NCBI RefSeq assembly: GCF_001865245.1
Contig: NZ_MKXB01000104.1
Span: 1-64,000 of the forward strand
Reading direction: 5' to 3'
Source: Streptomyces sp. CC53
GTDB taxonomy: Bacteria; Actinomycetota; Actinomycetes; Streptomycetales; Streptomycetaceae
Length of the DNA stretch: 64,000 bases
Shown: piece after piece, positions 1 to 11,748 of the stretch
Layout: the number at the start of each line of letters is the position of its first letter
How positions within the stretch are numbered: the first letter of the stretch is position 1
Position numbers and translations under genes: made by a program
The notes under the pieces: generated by a model
What the model was told of the DNA's origin: nothing
The model's database searches: none
What the model saw: the letters and a program-made list of their open reading frames with translations, nothing else

Positions 1-7
1 CTCCGCC

Positions 8-1123
8 GTGGCCCCGCAGCCGGACACCGGCTCCCCAGCCCCCCCGCCGCCCCCGGCCGACCGTTCCGGGGCGACGGCCGGCCCCAGGCTTCCGGGCCAG
101 GCCCCCGCGACTCCCGGCGCGCGCTCCACGGGCGCCGCGCCCCCCGAGGACCCCCGGGCCGCCTTCCCCCACCAGGGGCCGGGGCCCTCGCCGTGGGCGA
201 CCTCGCGCCCGTACGCCGCAGGACCGCAGGCACCGCAGGTGTCCGCGGCCCACGACCTGCCCGGCAGCGCCGGACCCTGGGCAGGGGCCCCGCCTGAGGC
301 GGCCACCGAGACGACCACGCCGCTGCGGGCCGTCCCCGCCCGCTCCACCGGCCGCACCGTCGCGGCCGTCACCTGCCTGCTGCTCGGCCTGGGGCTGGTC
401 GCCGGTGCCGCCGCCGGGGCGTGGCTCACCCGGGACCCGGATGCCCGAGCCGTCCGCACGCCCTACACCGAGACCCCGGCGCTCTGGCACAGCACACCCG
501 TCGACACCCTCTTCCCCACCACCCTCGAAGGTGACGGCGCGGGCCCCGGGGGCGCCGACCGGACCTGGACCAGGATCACCGTGGCCCCGGACGCCCCCTG
601 CGCCGCCGCCCTGCAACCCCGCCTCGCCGAGGCCGTGGGGCCCGCCGGATGCCTGCGGGTCCTGCGCGCCACCTACGTCGACGCCACGGCGTCCAGCGTG
701 ACCACCGTCGGCCTGGTCTTCATGGACGCCGACACCACCAGGATGACCGCGCTCCACGACCGCTTCACCACGGGCGGCCTGGAACGGCGCCCCGAACTCA
801 TACCGGCGACCCTCCCCGCCCCGGGGACCGCCGCAGCCGACTTCGGCGACGCCCAGCGGGCCAGCTGGCACGTCGACGTCCTCACCGAGATCCCCGTGAT
901 CGTCTACGCGGTGTCCGGCTTCGCCGACGGCCGTCCCGTCACCGACCCGCGCCCCGCCCGCGAAGCCACGGCCAAGGGCCAGACCAGCGTGGCCGCCCAG
1001 GCGGGCCTCGGCCATGACGCGGCCGGTGTCGCGGCCCGCGTCGAGGACGGGCTGCGCCGCGCCGTCACCGAGGCCGTCGACGGACCGCAGGCGACCCCCT
1101 CTGCGACGAAGGAGGCCCGCTGA
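8..1123 (+). CDS. Membrane-anchored protein of a type VII secretion-associated locus
   Basis: I do not recognise a named family. The predicted protein (371 aa from a GTG at 8) has a Pro/Ala-rich, probably disordered cytoplasmic N-terminus of about 115 residues. One membrane segment follows at about 117-141 (Leu/Val/Gly-rich), then an extracytoplasmic domain of about 220 residues with two Cys near 195-215. Its stop overlaps the start of the mycosin-like protease (TGATG), so the two are translationally coupled. A role beside the protease in ESX/type VII secretion is inferred from that context only. The frame is open to the window edge, so the true start may lie upstream. Confidence 0.75.
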   Translation: MAPQPDTGSPAPPPPPADRSGATAGPRLPGQAPATPGARSTGAAPPEDPRAAFPHQGPGPSPWATSRPYAAGPQAPQVSAAHDLPGSAGPWAGAPPEAATETTTPLRAVPARSTGRTVAAVTCLLLGLGLVAGAAAGAWLTRDPDARAVRTPYTETPALWHSTPVDTLFPTTLEGDGAGPGGADRTWTRITVAPDAPCAAALQPRLAEAVGPAGCLRVLRATYVDATASSVTTVGLVFMDADTTRMTALHDRFTTGGLERRPELIPATLPAPGTAAADFGDAQRASWHVDVLTEIPVIVYAVSGFADGRPVTDPRPAREATAKGQTSVAAQAGLGHDAAGVAARVEDGLRRAVTEAVDGPQATPSATKEAR

Positions 1124-2457
1124 TGCGCCCCGCCGCCCGTACGACGGCCGCGCACCCGCCCCGCGCGGCGGCCGGTCCCGCAGCCGCCGCCCCCGCCGCC
1201 CGCACAGCCGCCCCCTCCGCCGCTCGTCCAGCGGTCGACCCCGGCCCGCGCCCCCGTGGCGGCCGTGCACGCTCCGGCGCCCTGCGCCGCACACGTGCCG
1301 CCCGCACCGTGCTCGCCGCCCTCACCGCCACCGTCTTCGCCGTCCTCCCGGCCGCCCCCGCCCACGCCGACGGCATCCGCGCCCAGCAGTGGGGCGTCGA
1401 GGCCCTCAACACCGACCGGGCCTGGCAGACCACCCGCGGGGAAGGCGTGACCGTCGCCGTCCTCGACACCGGCGTCGACGACACCCACCCCGACCTCGCC
1501 GGGAACGTCCTCCCCGGCAAGGACCTCATCGGCTTCGGCGCCGAGCGCGGCGACCGCTCGTGGGCCCGCCACGGCACCGCCATGGCCGGCATCATCGCCG
1601 CCCACGGCCACGGCTACGCCAACGGGGACGGGGTCGTCGGGGTCGCTCCCGAAGCCAGGATCCTGCCCGTCCGCGTCATCCTCGAAGGCAGCGACAAGGC
1701 CCGCTCCCGCGCCCGCCACACCCGCGGCAACGCCCTGGCGGACGGCATCCGCTGGGCCGCCGACGAGGGTGCCGACGTGATCAACCTCTCCCTCGGCGAC
1801 GACAGCGAGTCCGCCCACCCCGAACCCGCCGAGGACGCGGCCGTCCAGTACGCCCTGTCCAAGGGAGCCGTCGTCGTCGCCTCCGCGGGCAACGGCGGGG
1901 AGAAGGGCGACCGCGTGTCGTACCCCGCCGCCTATCCCGGAGTGATCGCCGTCACCGCGGTCGACCGGCACGGCGCCCGCGCCTCCTTCTCCACCCGCCG
2001 CTGGTACGCCACCGTGAGCGCCCCCGGCAAGGAAGTGGTCATCGCGGACCCGGACCGCAAGTACTACGAGGGGTGGGGCACCAGCGCCGCCGCCGCCTTC
2101 GTCTCCGGAGCCGTCGCCCTCGTACGCTCCGCCCACCCCGACCTCAGTCCCGCGCAGGTCAAGCAGCTCCTCATCGACACGGCCCGCGACCGCCCCGACG
2201 GCGGCCGCAGCGACGCCAAGGGGTACGGGATGGTCGACCCGGCCGCAGCGATCGCCGCCGCCTCCGAGGACCGCCCCGCCGACCCCGAGGCGCCCGCCGC
2301 CGGTTACCGGGGCCTCTACTTCGGCGCGGGGCCCCGACCGGAGCCCGCCGAGGAGGAGACCGCCGGGGACCTGCTCCCGCTGTCCGTGGGCGGTGTCGGA
2401 CTGCTGCTCGTCGCCGTCGCCGCCGTCCTCTGGAGCGTCGGCCGCCGCCCCCGCTGA
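1123..2457 (+). CDS. mycP: Mycosin-like S8 serine protease (type VII secretion-associated)
   Basis: Subtilisin-type protease of 444 aa. The catalytic triad is visible: Asp115 in VAVLDTGVDD, His150 in RHGTAMAG and Ser321 in WGTSAAAAFVSG, with an Asn (oxyanion) in SAGNGG. A hydrophobic signal ends near Ala-His-Ala at about 82, and a C-terminal membrane helix (about 417-438) ends in a basic tail. This is the mycosin layout: protease outside the membrane, C-terminally anchored. Mycosins process or support ESX secretion. The N-terminus before the signal is unusually long (about 60 residues), so a later start is possible, but the ATG overlaps the upstream stop as expected for coupling. Confidence 0.88.
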   Translation: MRPAARTTAAHPPRAAAGPAAAAPAARTAAPSAARPAVDPGPRPRGGRARSGALRRTRAARTVLAALTATVFAVLPAAPAHADGIRAQQWGVEALNTDRAWQTTRGEGVTVAVLDTGVDDTHPDLAGNVLPGKDLIGFGAERGDRSWARHGTAMAGIIAAHGHGYANGDGVVGVAPEARILPVRVILEGSDKARSRARHTRGNALADGIRWAADEGADVINLSLGDDSESAHPEPAEDAAVQYALSKGAVVVASAGNGGEKGDRVSYPAAYPGVIAVTAVDRHGARASFSTRRWYATVSAPGKEVVIADPDRKYYEGWGTSAAAAFVSGAVALVRSAHPDLSPAQVKQLLIDTARDRPDGGRSDAKGYGMVDPAAAIAAASEDRPADPEAPAAGYRGLYFGAGPRPEPAEEETAGDLLPLSVGGVGLLLVAVAAVLWSVGRRPR

Positions 2458-2634
2458 CCTCTCGGACACCGCCGTCCCGCGCGCGCTCGGGACGGCGGGC
2501 CGCCTCGCCCCCGCCGGGCCGCTGCCGCCCCCTGCCACCCCACCACACGAGCCCCGCCGGACCCTCGTCCGCCGCCGGACCGGCCCGCGCTCCCCGCCCC
2601 ACCACCGGCGTGCGGGACGCCGGACCGTCCCGGA

Positions 2635-2640
2635 TAGGCT
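2635..2640 (+). promoter_or_regulatory. Putative -10 box for a near-leaderless SseB transcript
   Basis: TAGGCT lies 6 nt before the GTG start at 2647. Transcription from it would begin at or next to the start codon, giving a leaderless mRNA, which is common in Streptomyces. No good -35 match is seen. Confidence 0.45.
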
Positions 2641-2646
2641 CGGCAC

Positions 2647-3399
2647 GTGGCGCTCAAGAACATCCCGGACCCCGGTTTCTCCGACGACGACGGCTCCGCC
2701 GACCCACAGCTCAGCGAGGCCCTCGCGGCCTGGGCCGCGGACCGCACCGTCGAACCCCGCGTGCTGGAGGCCCTCCAGGGGGCCCGGCTGCTCGTCCCCG
2801 TCGTCGCCGTCCTCGGTGAGGTCGAGGTGGACGAGAACGGCCTGCGCCGCGAGAAGACCAGCGACATGGCCGTGCCCACGCTCGTCGCCGGGAACCGCCG
2901 GGCGCTGCCCGCGTTCACCTCCACCGACGCCCTGACCCGCTGGGACCCGGCCGCCCGTCCCGTCGCCGTACCGCTGCACCAGGCACTTCAGGCGGTCGCC
3001 CACGAGAAGGCCGACACGCTCGTGCTCGACATGGCGGGGCCCGTCCCGTTCGAGATCACCGGGCGCGCGCTGCTGGCCCTCGCCGAGGGGCGCACCAGCA
3101 CCGACCCGCTCGCCGACCCGGCCGTCGCCGAGGCCGTCCGGGCCGTGGTGGCCGCCGAGCCGGCCGTGCTGCGCGCCTGCCTCGTCCGCGGCGGCGGGGC
3201 GGACGGCACGCTGGCCCTCGTCCTGGACCCCGGTGTCCCGCCGGCGCCCGCCGCCCGCCGCGTCGCCGAGGCGCTGGCGGCCGACGACACGTTGAGGGCC
3301 CGCCTGGTGCGGGGCCTGGACCTGGCACTGCTGCCGTCCGAGGCCGCCGTTCCGGGCGAGCCCGTGTACGTCAGGGACGAGGGACAGAAGGGGGAGTAG
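2647..3399 (+). CDS. SseB family protein
   Basis: 250 aa, GTG start. The protein has the SseB-type architecture: an N-terminal segment with a VLEALQGARLLVPVVAVLGE-like strand-helix pattern, the middle phrase FTSTDALTRWDP, and a second half ending in an acidic tail. It is soluble, with no signal or membrane segment. SseB-domain proteins are widespread in actinomycetes, and their biochemical role here is unknown. There is a separate promoter-like -10 element and the gene converges on the DUF1844 gene, so it is probably monocistronic. Confidence 0.85.
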   Translation: MALKNIPDPGFSDDDGSADPQLSEALAAWAADRTVEPRVLEALQGARLLVPVVAVLGEVEVDENGLRREKTSDMAVPTLVAGNRRALPAFTSTDALTRWDPAARPVAVPLHQALQAVAHEKADTLVLDMAGPVPFEITGRALLALAEGRTSTDPLADPAVAEAVRAVVAAEPAVLRACLVRGGGADGTLALVLDPGVPPAPAARRVAEALAADDTLRARLVRGLDLALLPSEAAVPGEPVYVRDEGQKGE

Positions 3400-3417
3400 G
3401 GGGAGGGGATGACCGGG

Positions 3418-3440
3418 GCGGGCGCGAGCACCGCGCCCGC
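3418..3440. terminator. Bidirectional stem-loop between convergent genes
   Basis: GCGGGCGCG pairs perfectly with CGCGCCCGC across a 5-nt loop. It sits exactly between the SseB stop (3399) and the DUF1844 stop (3444). There is no T-tract, which is usual for Streptomyces terminators. Confidence 0.65.
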
Positions 3441-3443
3441 GGT

Positions 3444-3806
3444 TCAGCCGTAGACCGGCCCCGTGTACTTCTCGCCCGGCCCCTGCCCCGGCTCGTCCGG
3501 CACGATCGACGCCTCGCGGAACGCCAGCTGCAGCGACTTCAGGCCGTCCCGCAGCGGGGCCGCGTGGAACGAGCTGATCTCCGTGGTGCTCGCGTCGAGC
3601 AGCCCCGCCAGGGCGTGCACGAGCTTGCGGGCCTCGTCGAGGTCCTTGTACTTGTCGCCGTCCTCGGTGAGCCCCAGCTTCACCGCGGCCGCGCTCATCA
3701 GGTTGACCGCGACCGTGACGATCACCTCGACCGCCGGGACCTCCGCGATGTCGCGGGTCATGTCGTGGAAGTCGGGGGAGGCCGGGCTCGGCGTGGCGTC
3801 ACTCAT
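3444..3806 (-). CDS. DUF1844 domain-containing protein
   Basis: 120 aa, soluble. It contains the DUF1844 core (FHDMTRDIAEVPAVEVIVTV, then LMSAAAVKLGLTEDGD and DEARKLVHALAGLLDAS). The function is unknown, but the family is conserved beside infC in actinobacteria. The gene is divergent from the infC operon, with about 375 bp of shared upstream DNA. Confidence 0.88.
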   Translation of the reverse strand: MSDATPSPASPDFHDMTRDIAEVPAVEVIVTVAVNLMSAAAVKLGLTEDGDKYKDLDEARKLVHALAGLLDASTTEISSFHAAPLRDGLKSLQLAFREASIVPDEPGQGPGEKYTGPVYG

Positions 3807-3852
3807 ACCCCCACGATATGCGGTCCCCGCAGGCCGGGCCGCGCCCGCCCGA

Positions 3853-3882
3853 TTGGGCCCGCCCCGGAGAAGCTGCTAGCCT
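3853..3882 (+). promoter_or_regulatory. Putative vegetative promoter of infC-rpmI-rplT
   Basis: TTGGGC (3853-3858) and TAGCCT (3877-3882) are separated by 18 bp. This would give an infC leader of about 295 nt. Confidence 0.5.
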
Positions 3883-4068
3883 GGAGTGACGACCGGCCGG
3901 AACCACTGCGCTCCGGCCCACAAGTGGAGGCTCCGATCTCCCACCTGACCGCCCCGAGGGGCGGCGGGTCACCGGTCAGGCGGCGCCCATCGTTCCGTAC
4001 GGACGATGGAGTCGCCCGAAGACAGCGCCCCGCGGTTGGCCCGTGGCGGTGTTCCGGTAATCCCAGGA

Positions 4069-4099
4069 GCCCCGCCTGTGTCCCGTCCGGGGCATTTTT
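4069..4099 (+). promoter_or_regulatory. Terminator-like attenuator in the infC leader
   Basis: GCCCCG (4069-4074) can pair with CGGGGC (4088-4093), followed directly by ATTTTT. A T-run after a GC stem is rare in this genome. It lies about 85 nt before the infC start, in a leader long enough for regulation. Premature termination controlling infC-rpmI-rplT is an inference. Confidence 0.45.
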
Positions 4100-4183
4100 C
4101 ATGCGCCGGCGCGGTTGGTCTGACGAAACAGACGTTACGCGTCCGTCCGCCAGGCGGTCGCGTGGTGCTACCGAGGAGGATCC

Positions 4184-4825
4184 ATCAGCGCCGAGCCCCG
4201 CATCAACGAGCGGATTCGTGTCCCCGAGGTGCGACTTGTCGGTCCCAGCGGCGAGCAGGTCGGGATTGTCCCGCTTGCCAAGGCCCTGGAGCTTGCCCAG
4301 GAGTACGACCTGGACCTGGTCGAGGTCGCGGCGAACGCCCGTCCGCCGGTGTGCAAGCTCATGGACTACGGGAAGTTCAAGTACGAGTCGGCCATGAAGG
4401 CCCGTGAGGCGCGCAAGAACCAGGCGCACACGGTCATCAAGGAGATGAAGCTCCGGCCGAAGATCGACCCGCACGACTACGACACCAAGAAGGGTCACGT
4501 CGTCCGGTTCCTCAAGCAGGGCGACAAGGTCAAGATCACGATCATGTTCCGTGGTCGTGAGCAGTCCCGCCCCGAGCTGGGGTACCGACTGCTCCAGCGG
4601 CTCGCCGAGGACGTCCAGGAGCTCGGCTTCGTGGAGTCGAACCCGAAGCAGGACGGCCGCAACATGATCATGGTCCTCGGTCCGCACAAGAAGAAGACCG
4701 AGGCGATGGCCGAGGCCCGCGAGGCGCAGGCCGCCCGCAAGGCGGAGCGCCAGGGCCAGTCCGCCCAGGCGGAGCAGCCCGCCGAGGCGGAGCAGCCCGC
4801 ACAGGCGGAGCAGTCCGCCGAATAG
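4184..4825 (+). CDS. infC: Translation initiation factor IF-3, AUC start codon
   Basis: IF-3 binds the 30S subunit and enforces start-codon and initiator-tRNA selection. The protein has the N-terminal domain ([20 protein letters not shown]), a linker, the C-terminal domain ([17 protein letters not shown]) and an Ala/Glu/Gln-rich tail with repeated AEQP-type units. Homology starts well before the first ATG or GTG (4229), and the conserved N-terminus runs back to ATC at 4184, 4 nt after GAGGAGG (4173-4179). A non-AUG start is the known basis of IF-3 autoregulation in bacteria, since IF-3 rejects such starts. From 4184 the protein is 213 aa. It is first in the infC-rpmI-rplT operon. Confidence 0.9.
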   Translation: MSAEPRINERIRVPEVRLVGPSGEQVGIVPLAKALELAQEYDLDLVEVAANARPPVCKLMDYGKFKYESAMKAREARKNQAHTVIKEMKLRPKIDPHDYDTKKGHVVRFLKQGDKVKITIMFRGREQSRPELGYRLLQRLAEDVQELGFVESNPKQDGRNMIMVLGPHKKKTEAMAEAREAQAARKAERQGQSAQAEQPAEAEQPAQAEQSAE

Positions 4826-4879
4826 CCGCAAGGCGGCGTCCCGGGCACCCCGCCCAGGACGCGAAACCGATCCACCTGA

Positions 4880-4916
4880 CGCTCCCGCGTGCCGGTCCCC
4901 GGACCGGCTGGGAGCG
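4880..4916 (+). promoter_or_regulatory. Stem-loop in the infC-rpmI spacer
   Basis: The outer arms CGCTCCC/GGGAGCG enclose an inner perfect stem GCCGGTCC/GGACCGGC. The structure ends 8 nt before the rpmI ribosome-binding site. The position fits a translational control site for the L35-L20 genes (L20 binds the mRNA in other bacteria), but this is inference. It could also be an RNA-processing hairpin. Confidence 0.4.
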
Positions 4917-4941
4917 CCACTGACGAGGAGATAACGGCGCT

Positions 4942-5136
4942 ATGCCGAAGAACAAGACGCACAGCGGTGCCAAGAAGCGCTTCAAGATCACCGGCTCCGG
5001 CAAGGTGCTCCGTGAGCGTGCCGGCAAGCGCCACCTGCTCGAGCACAAGTCGTCCAAGCTGACGCGCCGCCTCACTGGCAACGCCGAGATGGCCCCGGGT
5101 GACAGCGCCAAGATCAAGAAGATGCTGGGCATCTGA
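4942..5136 (+). CDS. rpmI: 50S ribosomal protein L35
   Basis: 64 aa, a typical L35 length and sequence: [20 protein letters not shown] at the N-terminus and a very basic body ([16 protein letters not shown]). It is a component of the large subunit, assembled early with L20. GAGGAG at 4925-4930 is the ribosome-binding site. Second gene of infC-rpmI-rplT. Confidence 0.97.
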   Translation: MPKNKTHSGAKKRFKITGSGKVLRERAGKRHLLEHKSSKLTRRLTGNAEMAPGDSAKIKKMLGI

Positions 5137-5232
5137 GCCCCGCCTCGTCTGATCCCCACCCGCGAAAGCCGGGACCCAATCGTTTCCGGGCCGTGTGAGC
5201 ACCCCCACGGCCCCGCTACAAGGAGTTAACAA

Positions 5233-5619
5233 GTGGCACGCGTCAAGCGCGCAGTGAACGCCCACAAGAAGCGCCGTGCGATCCTGGAGCAGGCCAGCGG
5301 CTACCGGGGCCAGCGCTCCCGCCTGTACCGCAAGGCCAAGGAGCAGGTCACCCACTCGCTGGTCTACAACTACAACGACCGCAAGAAGCGCAAGGGCGAC
5401 TTCCGTCAGCTGTGGATCCAGCGCATCAACGCCGCTGCCCGCGCCAACGGCATCACCTACAACCGCTTCATCCAGGGTCTGAAGGCCGCGAACATCGAGG
5501 TCGACCGCAAGATCCTGGCCGAGCTCGCGGTCAACGACGCCAACGCGTTCGCCGCCCTCGTCGAGGTCGCCCAGAAGGCCCTCCCGAGCGACGTCAACGC
5601 CCCGAAGGCCGCTGCCTGA
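5233..5619 (+). CDS. rplT: 50S ribosomal protein L20
   Basis: 128 aa from a GTG start with AAGGAG upstream (5219-5224). It has the canonical L20 sequence, starting [15 protein letters not shown] and including [16 protein letters not shown] and [15 protein letters not shown]20 binds 23S rRNA early in assembly and in other bacteria represses its own operon by binding the messenger. Last gene of the operon; a strong stem-loop follows. Confidence 0.97.
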   Translation: MARVKRAVNAHKKRRAILEQASGYRGQRSRLYRKAKEQVTHSLVYNYNDRKKRKGDFRQLWIQRINAAARANGITYNRFIQGLKAANIEVDRKILAELAVNDANAFAALVEVAQKALPSDVNAPKAAA

Positions 5620-5644
5620 TCCCCCAGGCCACCGTTCCTTCCGA

Positions 5645-5677
5645 CCGGACCCGCAGGCCGCGCGCCTGCGGGTCCGG
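5645..5677 (+). terminator. Stem-loop after rplT
   Basis: A perfect 14-bp stem (CCGGACCCGCAGGC with its complement) with a 5-nt loop, 25 nt after the rplT stop. It probably ends the infC operon. Confidence 0.75.
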
Positions 5678-5761
5678 CGCGTTGTCCCGCACACACCGCG
5701 CCGCCCACCGCACGGTGGCACCGCACGACGTGTCCGTACGAGAAGAGAGCCGCCGAGCATC

Positions 5762-6619
5762 ATGGGCACCCCCGAGCTGATCTCCCCGCGTTCCCCGCGC
5801 GTCGTCGCCGCGCGGCGGCTCGCCAAGCGCGCCTTCCGGGGCAAGGAGCGGCGCTTCCTCGCCGAGGGCCCGCAGGCCGTCCGGGAGGCCGTCGCCCACC
5901 GCGGCCCCGACGGCGCGCCGACGCTGCTCGAACTCTTCACCACCACCGAGGCCGCCGCCCGGTACGCCGACATCGTCGACGCGGCCCGCGCCACCGGCGC
6001 CCGCGTCCACCACGCCTCGGACGAGGTCATCGCCGACCTGTCGCAGACCGTCACCCCGCAGGGCCTCATCGGGGTCTGCCGGTTCCTCGACTCGCCGTTC
6101 GCCGACATCCTCGCCGCCCGGCCCCGGCTCGTCGCCGTCCTCGCCCACGTGCGCGACCCCGGCAACGCCGGCACCGTGCTCCGCTGCGCCGACGCGGCGG
6201 GTGCCGACGCCGTCGTCCTCACCGACGCCTCCGTCGACCTCTACAACCCGAAGTCCGTACGTGCCTCCGTCGGGTCCCTCTTCCACCTGCCCGTCGCCGT
6301 GGGTGTGCCCGTCCAGCAAGCCGTGACGGGACTCAAGGACGCCGGTGCACGGGTGCTGGCCGCCGACGGTGCCGGACACGACGACCTGGACGCCGAACTC
6401 GATGCGGGCAGCATGGGAGGGCCCACCGCGTGGATCTTCGGCAACGAGGCGTGGGGCCTCCCCGAGGAGACCCGGGCCCTCGCCGACGCGGTCGTCCGCG
6501 TCCCGATCCACGGGAAGGCCGAGAGCCTGAACCTCGCGACGGCCGCAGCCGTATGTCTCTACGCATCCGCCCGTGCGCAGCGCGCTGCCGGAGGGTGCCG
6601 CTCCGTCACCTCCACCTAG
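5762..6619 (+). CDS. TrmH/SpoU-family RNA 2'-O-methyltransferase
   Basis: 285 aa SPOUT enzyme using S-adenosylmethionine to methylate the ribose of rRNA or tRNA. The N-terminal substrate-binding domain includes RRFLAEGPQAVREA. The catalytic domain carries the three SpoU motifs: HVRDPGNAGTVLRCAD (motif 1), IFGNEAWGLPEE (motif 2) and ESLNLATAAAVCLY (motif 3, knotted cofactor loop). The start is ATG 5762. It lies between rplT and an orphan kinase gene, and translation context favours a ribosomal target; the exact nucleotide cannot be read from sequence. Confidence 0.92.
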   Translation: MGTPELISPRSPRVVAARRLAKRAFRGKERRFLAEGPQAVREAVAHRGPDGAPTLLELFTTTEAAARYADIVDAARATGARVHHASDEVIADLSQTVTPQGLIGVCRFLDSPFADILAARPRLVAVLAHVRDPGNAGTVLRCADAAGADAVVLTDASVDLYNPKSVRASVGSLFHLPVAVGVPVQQAVTGLKDAGARVLAADGAGHDDLDAELDAGSMGGPTAWIFGNEAWGLPEETRALADAVVRVPIHGKAESLNLATAAAVCLYASARAQRAAGGCRSVTST

Positions 6620-6673
6620 TAGGGTGGCGGGCTCGGGGGCCCGTCGCGCAGCACTGAGGGGTGGGGTACGGGG

Positions 6674-9118
<2,445 letters not shown>

Positions 9119-9119
<1 letters not shown>

Positions 9120-11647
9120 TGCGGGTCCCGCTTTCGTGGCTGCGGGAGTACGTCGACCTGCCGGCGACGGAGACCGGCCGCGACGTACAGGCCAAACTGG
9201 TGTCGGCGGGTCTGGAGGTCGAGACCGTCGAGCAGCTCGGCGCCGGCCTGACCGGCCCCCTCGTCGTGGGCCGGGTGCTCACCATCGAGGAACTCACCGA
9301 GTTCAAGAAGCCGATCCGCTTCTGCACCGTCGACGTCGGCCAGGCCAACGGCACCGGCGAACCGCAGGAGATCATCTGCGGCGCCCGCAACTTCGCGGAG
9401 GGCGACAAGGTCGTCGTCGCCCTCCCCGGCGCCGTGCTGCCCGGCGACTTCCGCATCGCCGAGCGCAAGACCTACGGCCGGGTCTCCCGCGGCATGATCT
9501 GCTCCAGCGACGAGCTGGACATGGGCGACGACGGCACCAAGGGCATCATCGTCCTGCCGCCGGAGCACGAGGTCGGCACCGACGCGACCGTGCTGCTGGA
9601 GCTGTACGACGAGGTACTCGACATCGCCGTCACCCCCGACCGCGGCTACTGCCTGTCGGTGCGCGGCGTCGCCCGCGAGACCGCCACCGCGTACGGGCTG
9701 CCGCTGCGCGACCCGGCGCTGCTCGACGTGCCCGCGCCCAACTCGTACGGCTACCCGGTCCGGGTCGCCGACCCGGTCGGCTGCTCCCGGTTCACCGCGC
9801 GCACCGTCGTCGGCCTCGACCCCGAGGCACGCTCCCCGATCTGGCTGCAGCGCCGCCTCCAGAAGGCCGGCATGCGTCCGATCTCGCTCGCCGTCGACGT
9901 CACGAACTACGTGATGCTGGAGCTGGGCCAGCCGCTGCACGCCTACGACCGCAGCCGTCTCGACGGCCCGATCGGGGTGCGCCGCGCCGAGCCCGGCGAG
10001 AAGATCACCACCCTCGACGGCACGGCCCGGGTCCTGGACCCGGCCGACCTGGTCATCACCGACAACCGCGGGCCCATCGGCATCGCGGGCGTCATGGGCG
10101 GCGCCAACACCGAGATCGCCGACGCCGCCGCCGACCCCGAGACCGGCCAGGTCCAGGGAACCACCGAGGTGGTCGTCGAGGCGGCGCACTTCGACGCCAT
10201 CTCCATCGCCCGCACGGCCCGCCGCCACAAGCTGTCCTCCGAGGCGTCCCGCCGCTTCGAGCGCGGCGTCGACCCGCAGGCCGCCGCCGCTGCCGCGCAG
10301 CGCACCGTCGACCTGCTGGTCCTCCTCGCGGGCGGCACCGCCGAGGCAGGCGTGACCGAGGTCATCGCGCCGAGCGCCCCGCGCACGATCGCCATGCACG
10401 CCGACCACCCCGACCGGGTCGCCGGTGTCCACTACGGCCGCGAGACCGTCGTCCGCCGCCTCCAGGAAGTCGGCTGCGACGTCTACGGGCAGGACGAGCT
10501 CGTCGTCACCGTCCCGTCGTGGCGGCCCGACCTGAACGAGCCGAACGACCTCGCGGAGGAGGTCATCAGGCTGGAGGGCTACGAGAACCTGCCCTCCACG
10601 CTGCCGAAGCCCCCGGCGGGCCGCGGCCTCACCGAGCGCCAGCGCACCCACCGCCGGGTGGGCCGCGCCCTGGCCGGCGCCGGCTACGTCGAGGCGCTGA
10701 ACTACCCGTTCATCGGCGAACAGGCCCTCGACCAGCTCGACATCCCCGCGGACGACCCGTCCCGCCGTCTCGTCACGCTCGTCAACCCGCTCTCCGACGA
10801 GGAGCCGGCGCTGCGCTCCACGCTGCTGCCGGGCCTCCTCGGCGCCCTGCGCCGCAACGACGGCCGCGGCAGCCACGACCTGGCGCTCTTCGAGACCGGC
10901 CTGGTCTTCCGCACCCCGGCGGAGCCGGGTGTCGCGGTGCGGCTCACCGTGGAGCGCCGCCCGTCCGACGCGGAGCTCGAGGGCCTGAACGCGGTACTGC
11001 CGCAGCAGCCGCGGCACGTCGCCGTCGTCCTCGCCGGGGCGCGCGAACAGGCCGGCTGGTGGGGCAAGGGCCGCCCCGCCGACTGGGCCGACGCGGTCGA
11101 GGCCGCCCGGCTCGTGGCCCGCGAGGCCGGCGCCGAGCTGCTCGTCCGCCAGGGCCAGTACGGGCCGTGGCACCCGGGCCGGTGCGCCGAGCTCGCCGTC
11201 GTGGCCGACGGTACCGAGCGCGTCGTGGGCCACGCGGGCGAGCTGCACCCGCGCGTCGTCAAGGCGCTCGGCCTGCCGGCCCGCACCTGCGCGATGGAGA
11301 TGGACCTCGACCTCGTCGAGCGGGCCTCCGCGGGGGCCGTCAAGGCGCCGCGGATCTCCTCCTTCCCGGTCGCCACGCAGGACGTCGCCCTGGTCGTCGA
11401 CACCGCGGTGCCGGCCGCCGAGGTGGAGCGCGTGCTCCGCGAGGGCGCGGGCGAACTGCTGGAGTCCATCCGCCTGTTCGACACCTTCACCGGTGAGCAG
11501 ATCGGCGCGGGCAAGAAGTCCCTCGCGTACGCCCTGCGGTTCCGCGCCGCGGACCGCACGCTGACCGTCGAGGAGGCCACGGCCGCACGCGACGCCGCGG
11601 TGGCGCTTGCCGCCGAGCGCACCGGCGCGGTACTGCGCGGCGCCTGA
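9119..11647 (+). CDS. pheT: Phenylalanyl-tRNA synthetase beta subunit
   Basis: 842 aa. The domains run in the expected order: an N-terminal [15 protein letters not shown] segment; an EMAP-like tRNA-binding domain (about 40-150); B3/B4 editing domain (about 210-400) that clears Tyr-tRNA(Phe); B5 (about 405-480); a catalytic-like domain; and the C-terminal anticodon-binding domain starting near [15 protein letters not shown] (about 745-840). It is coupled to pheS and followed at 10 nt by a very strong terminator. Confidence 0.97.
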
Positions 11648-11656
11648 CGCCCACGA

Positions 11657-11697
11657 CGGAAGGGGCGCGCCCGGAGCCACCGGGCGCGCCCCTTCCG
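11657..11697 (+). terminator. Strong terminator after pheT
   Basis: A perfect 18-bp GC-rich stem (left arm 11657-11674, right arm 11680-11697) with a 5-nt loop, starting 10 nt after the pheT stop. Confidence 0.85.
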
Positions 11698-11748
11698 CAT
11701 ACCCCTCCCCCAGGACCCGCCCCGCCTGCGCGGGCGGCCCCCGGGCCT

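Noticed and set aside
904..3003. 699-aa minus-strand open frame across the protease and SseB genes
   Set aside because: It is antisense to well-supported genes and Gly-rich in a way expected from GC-biased complement. A shadow frame.
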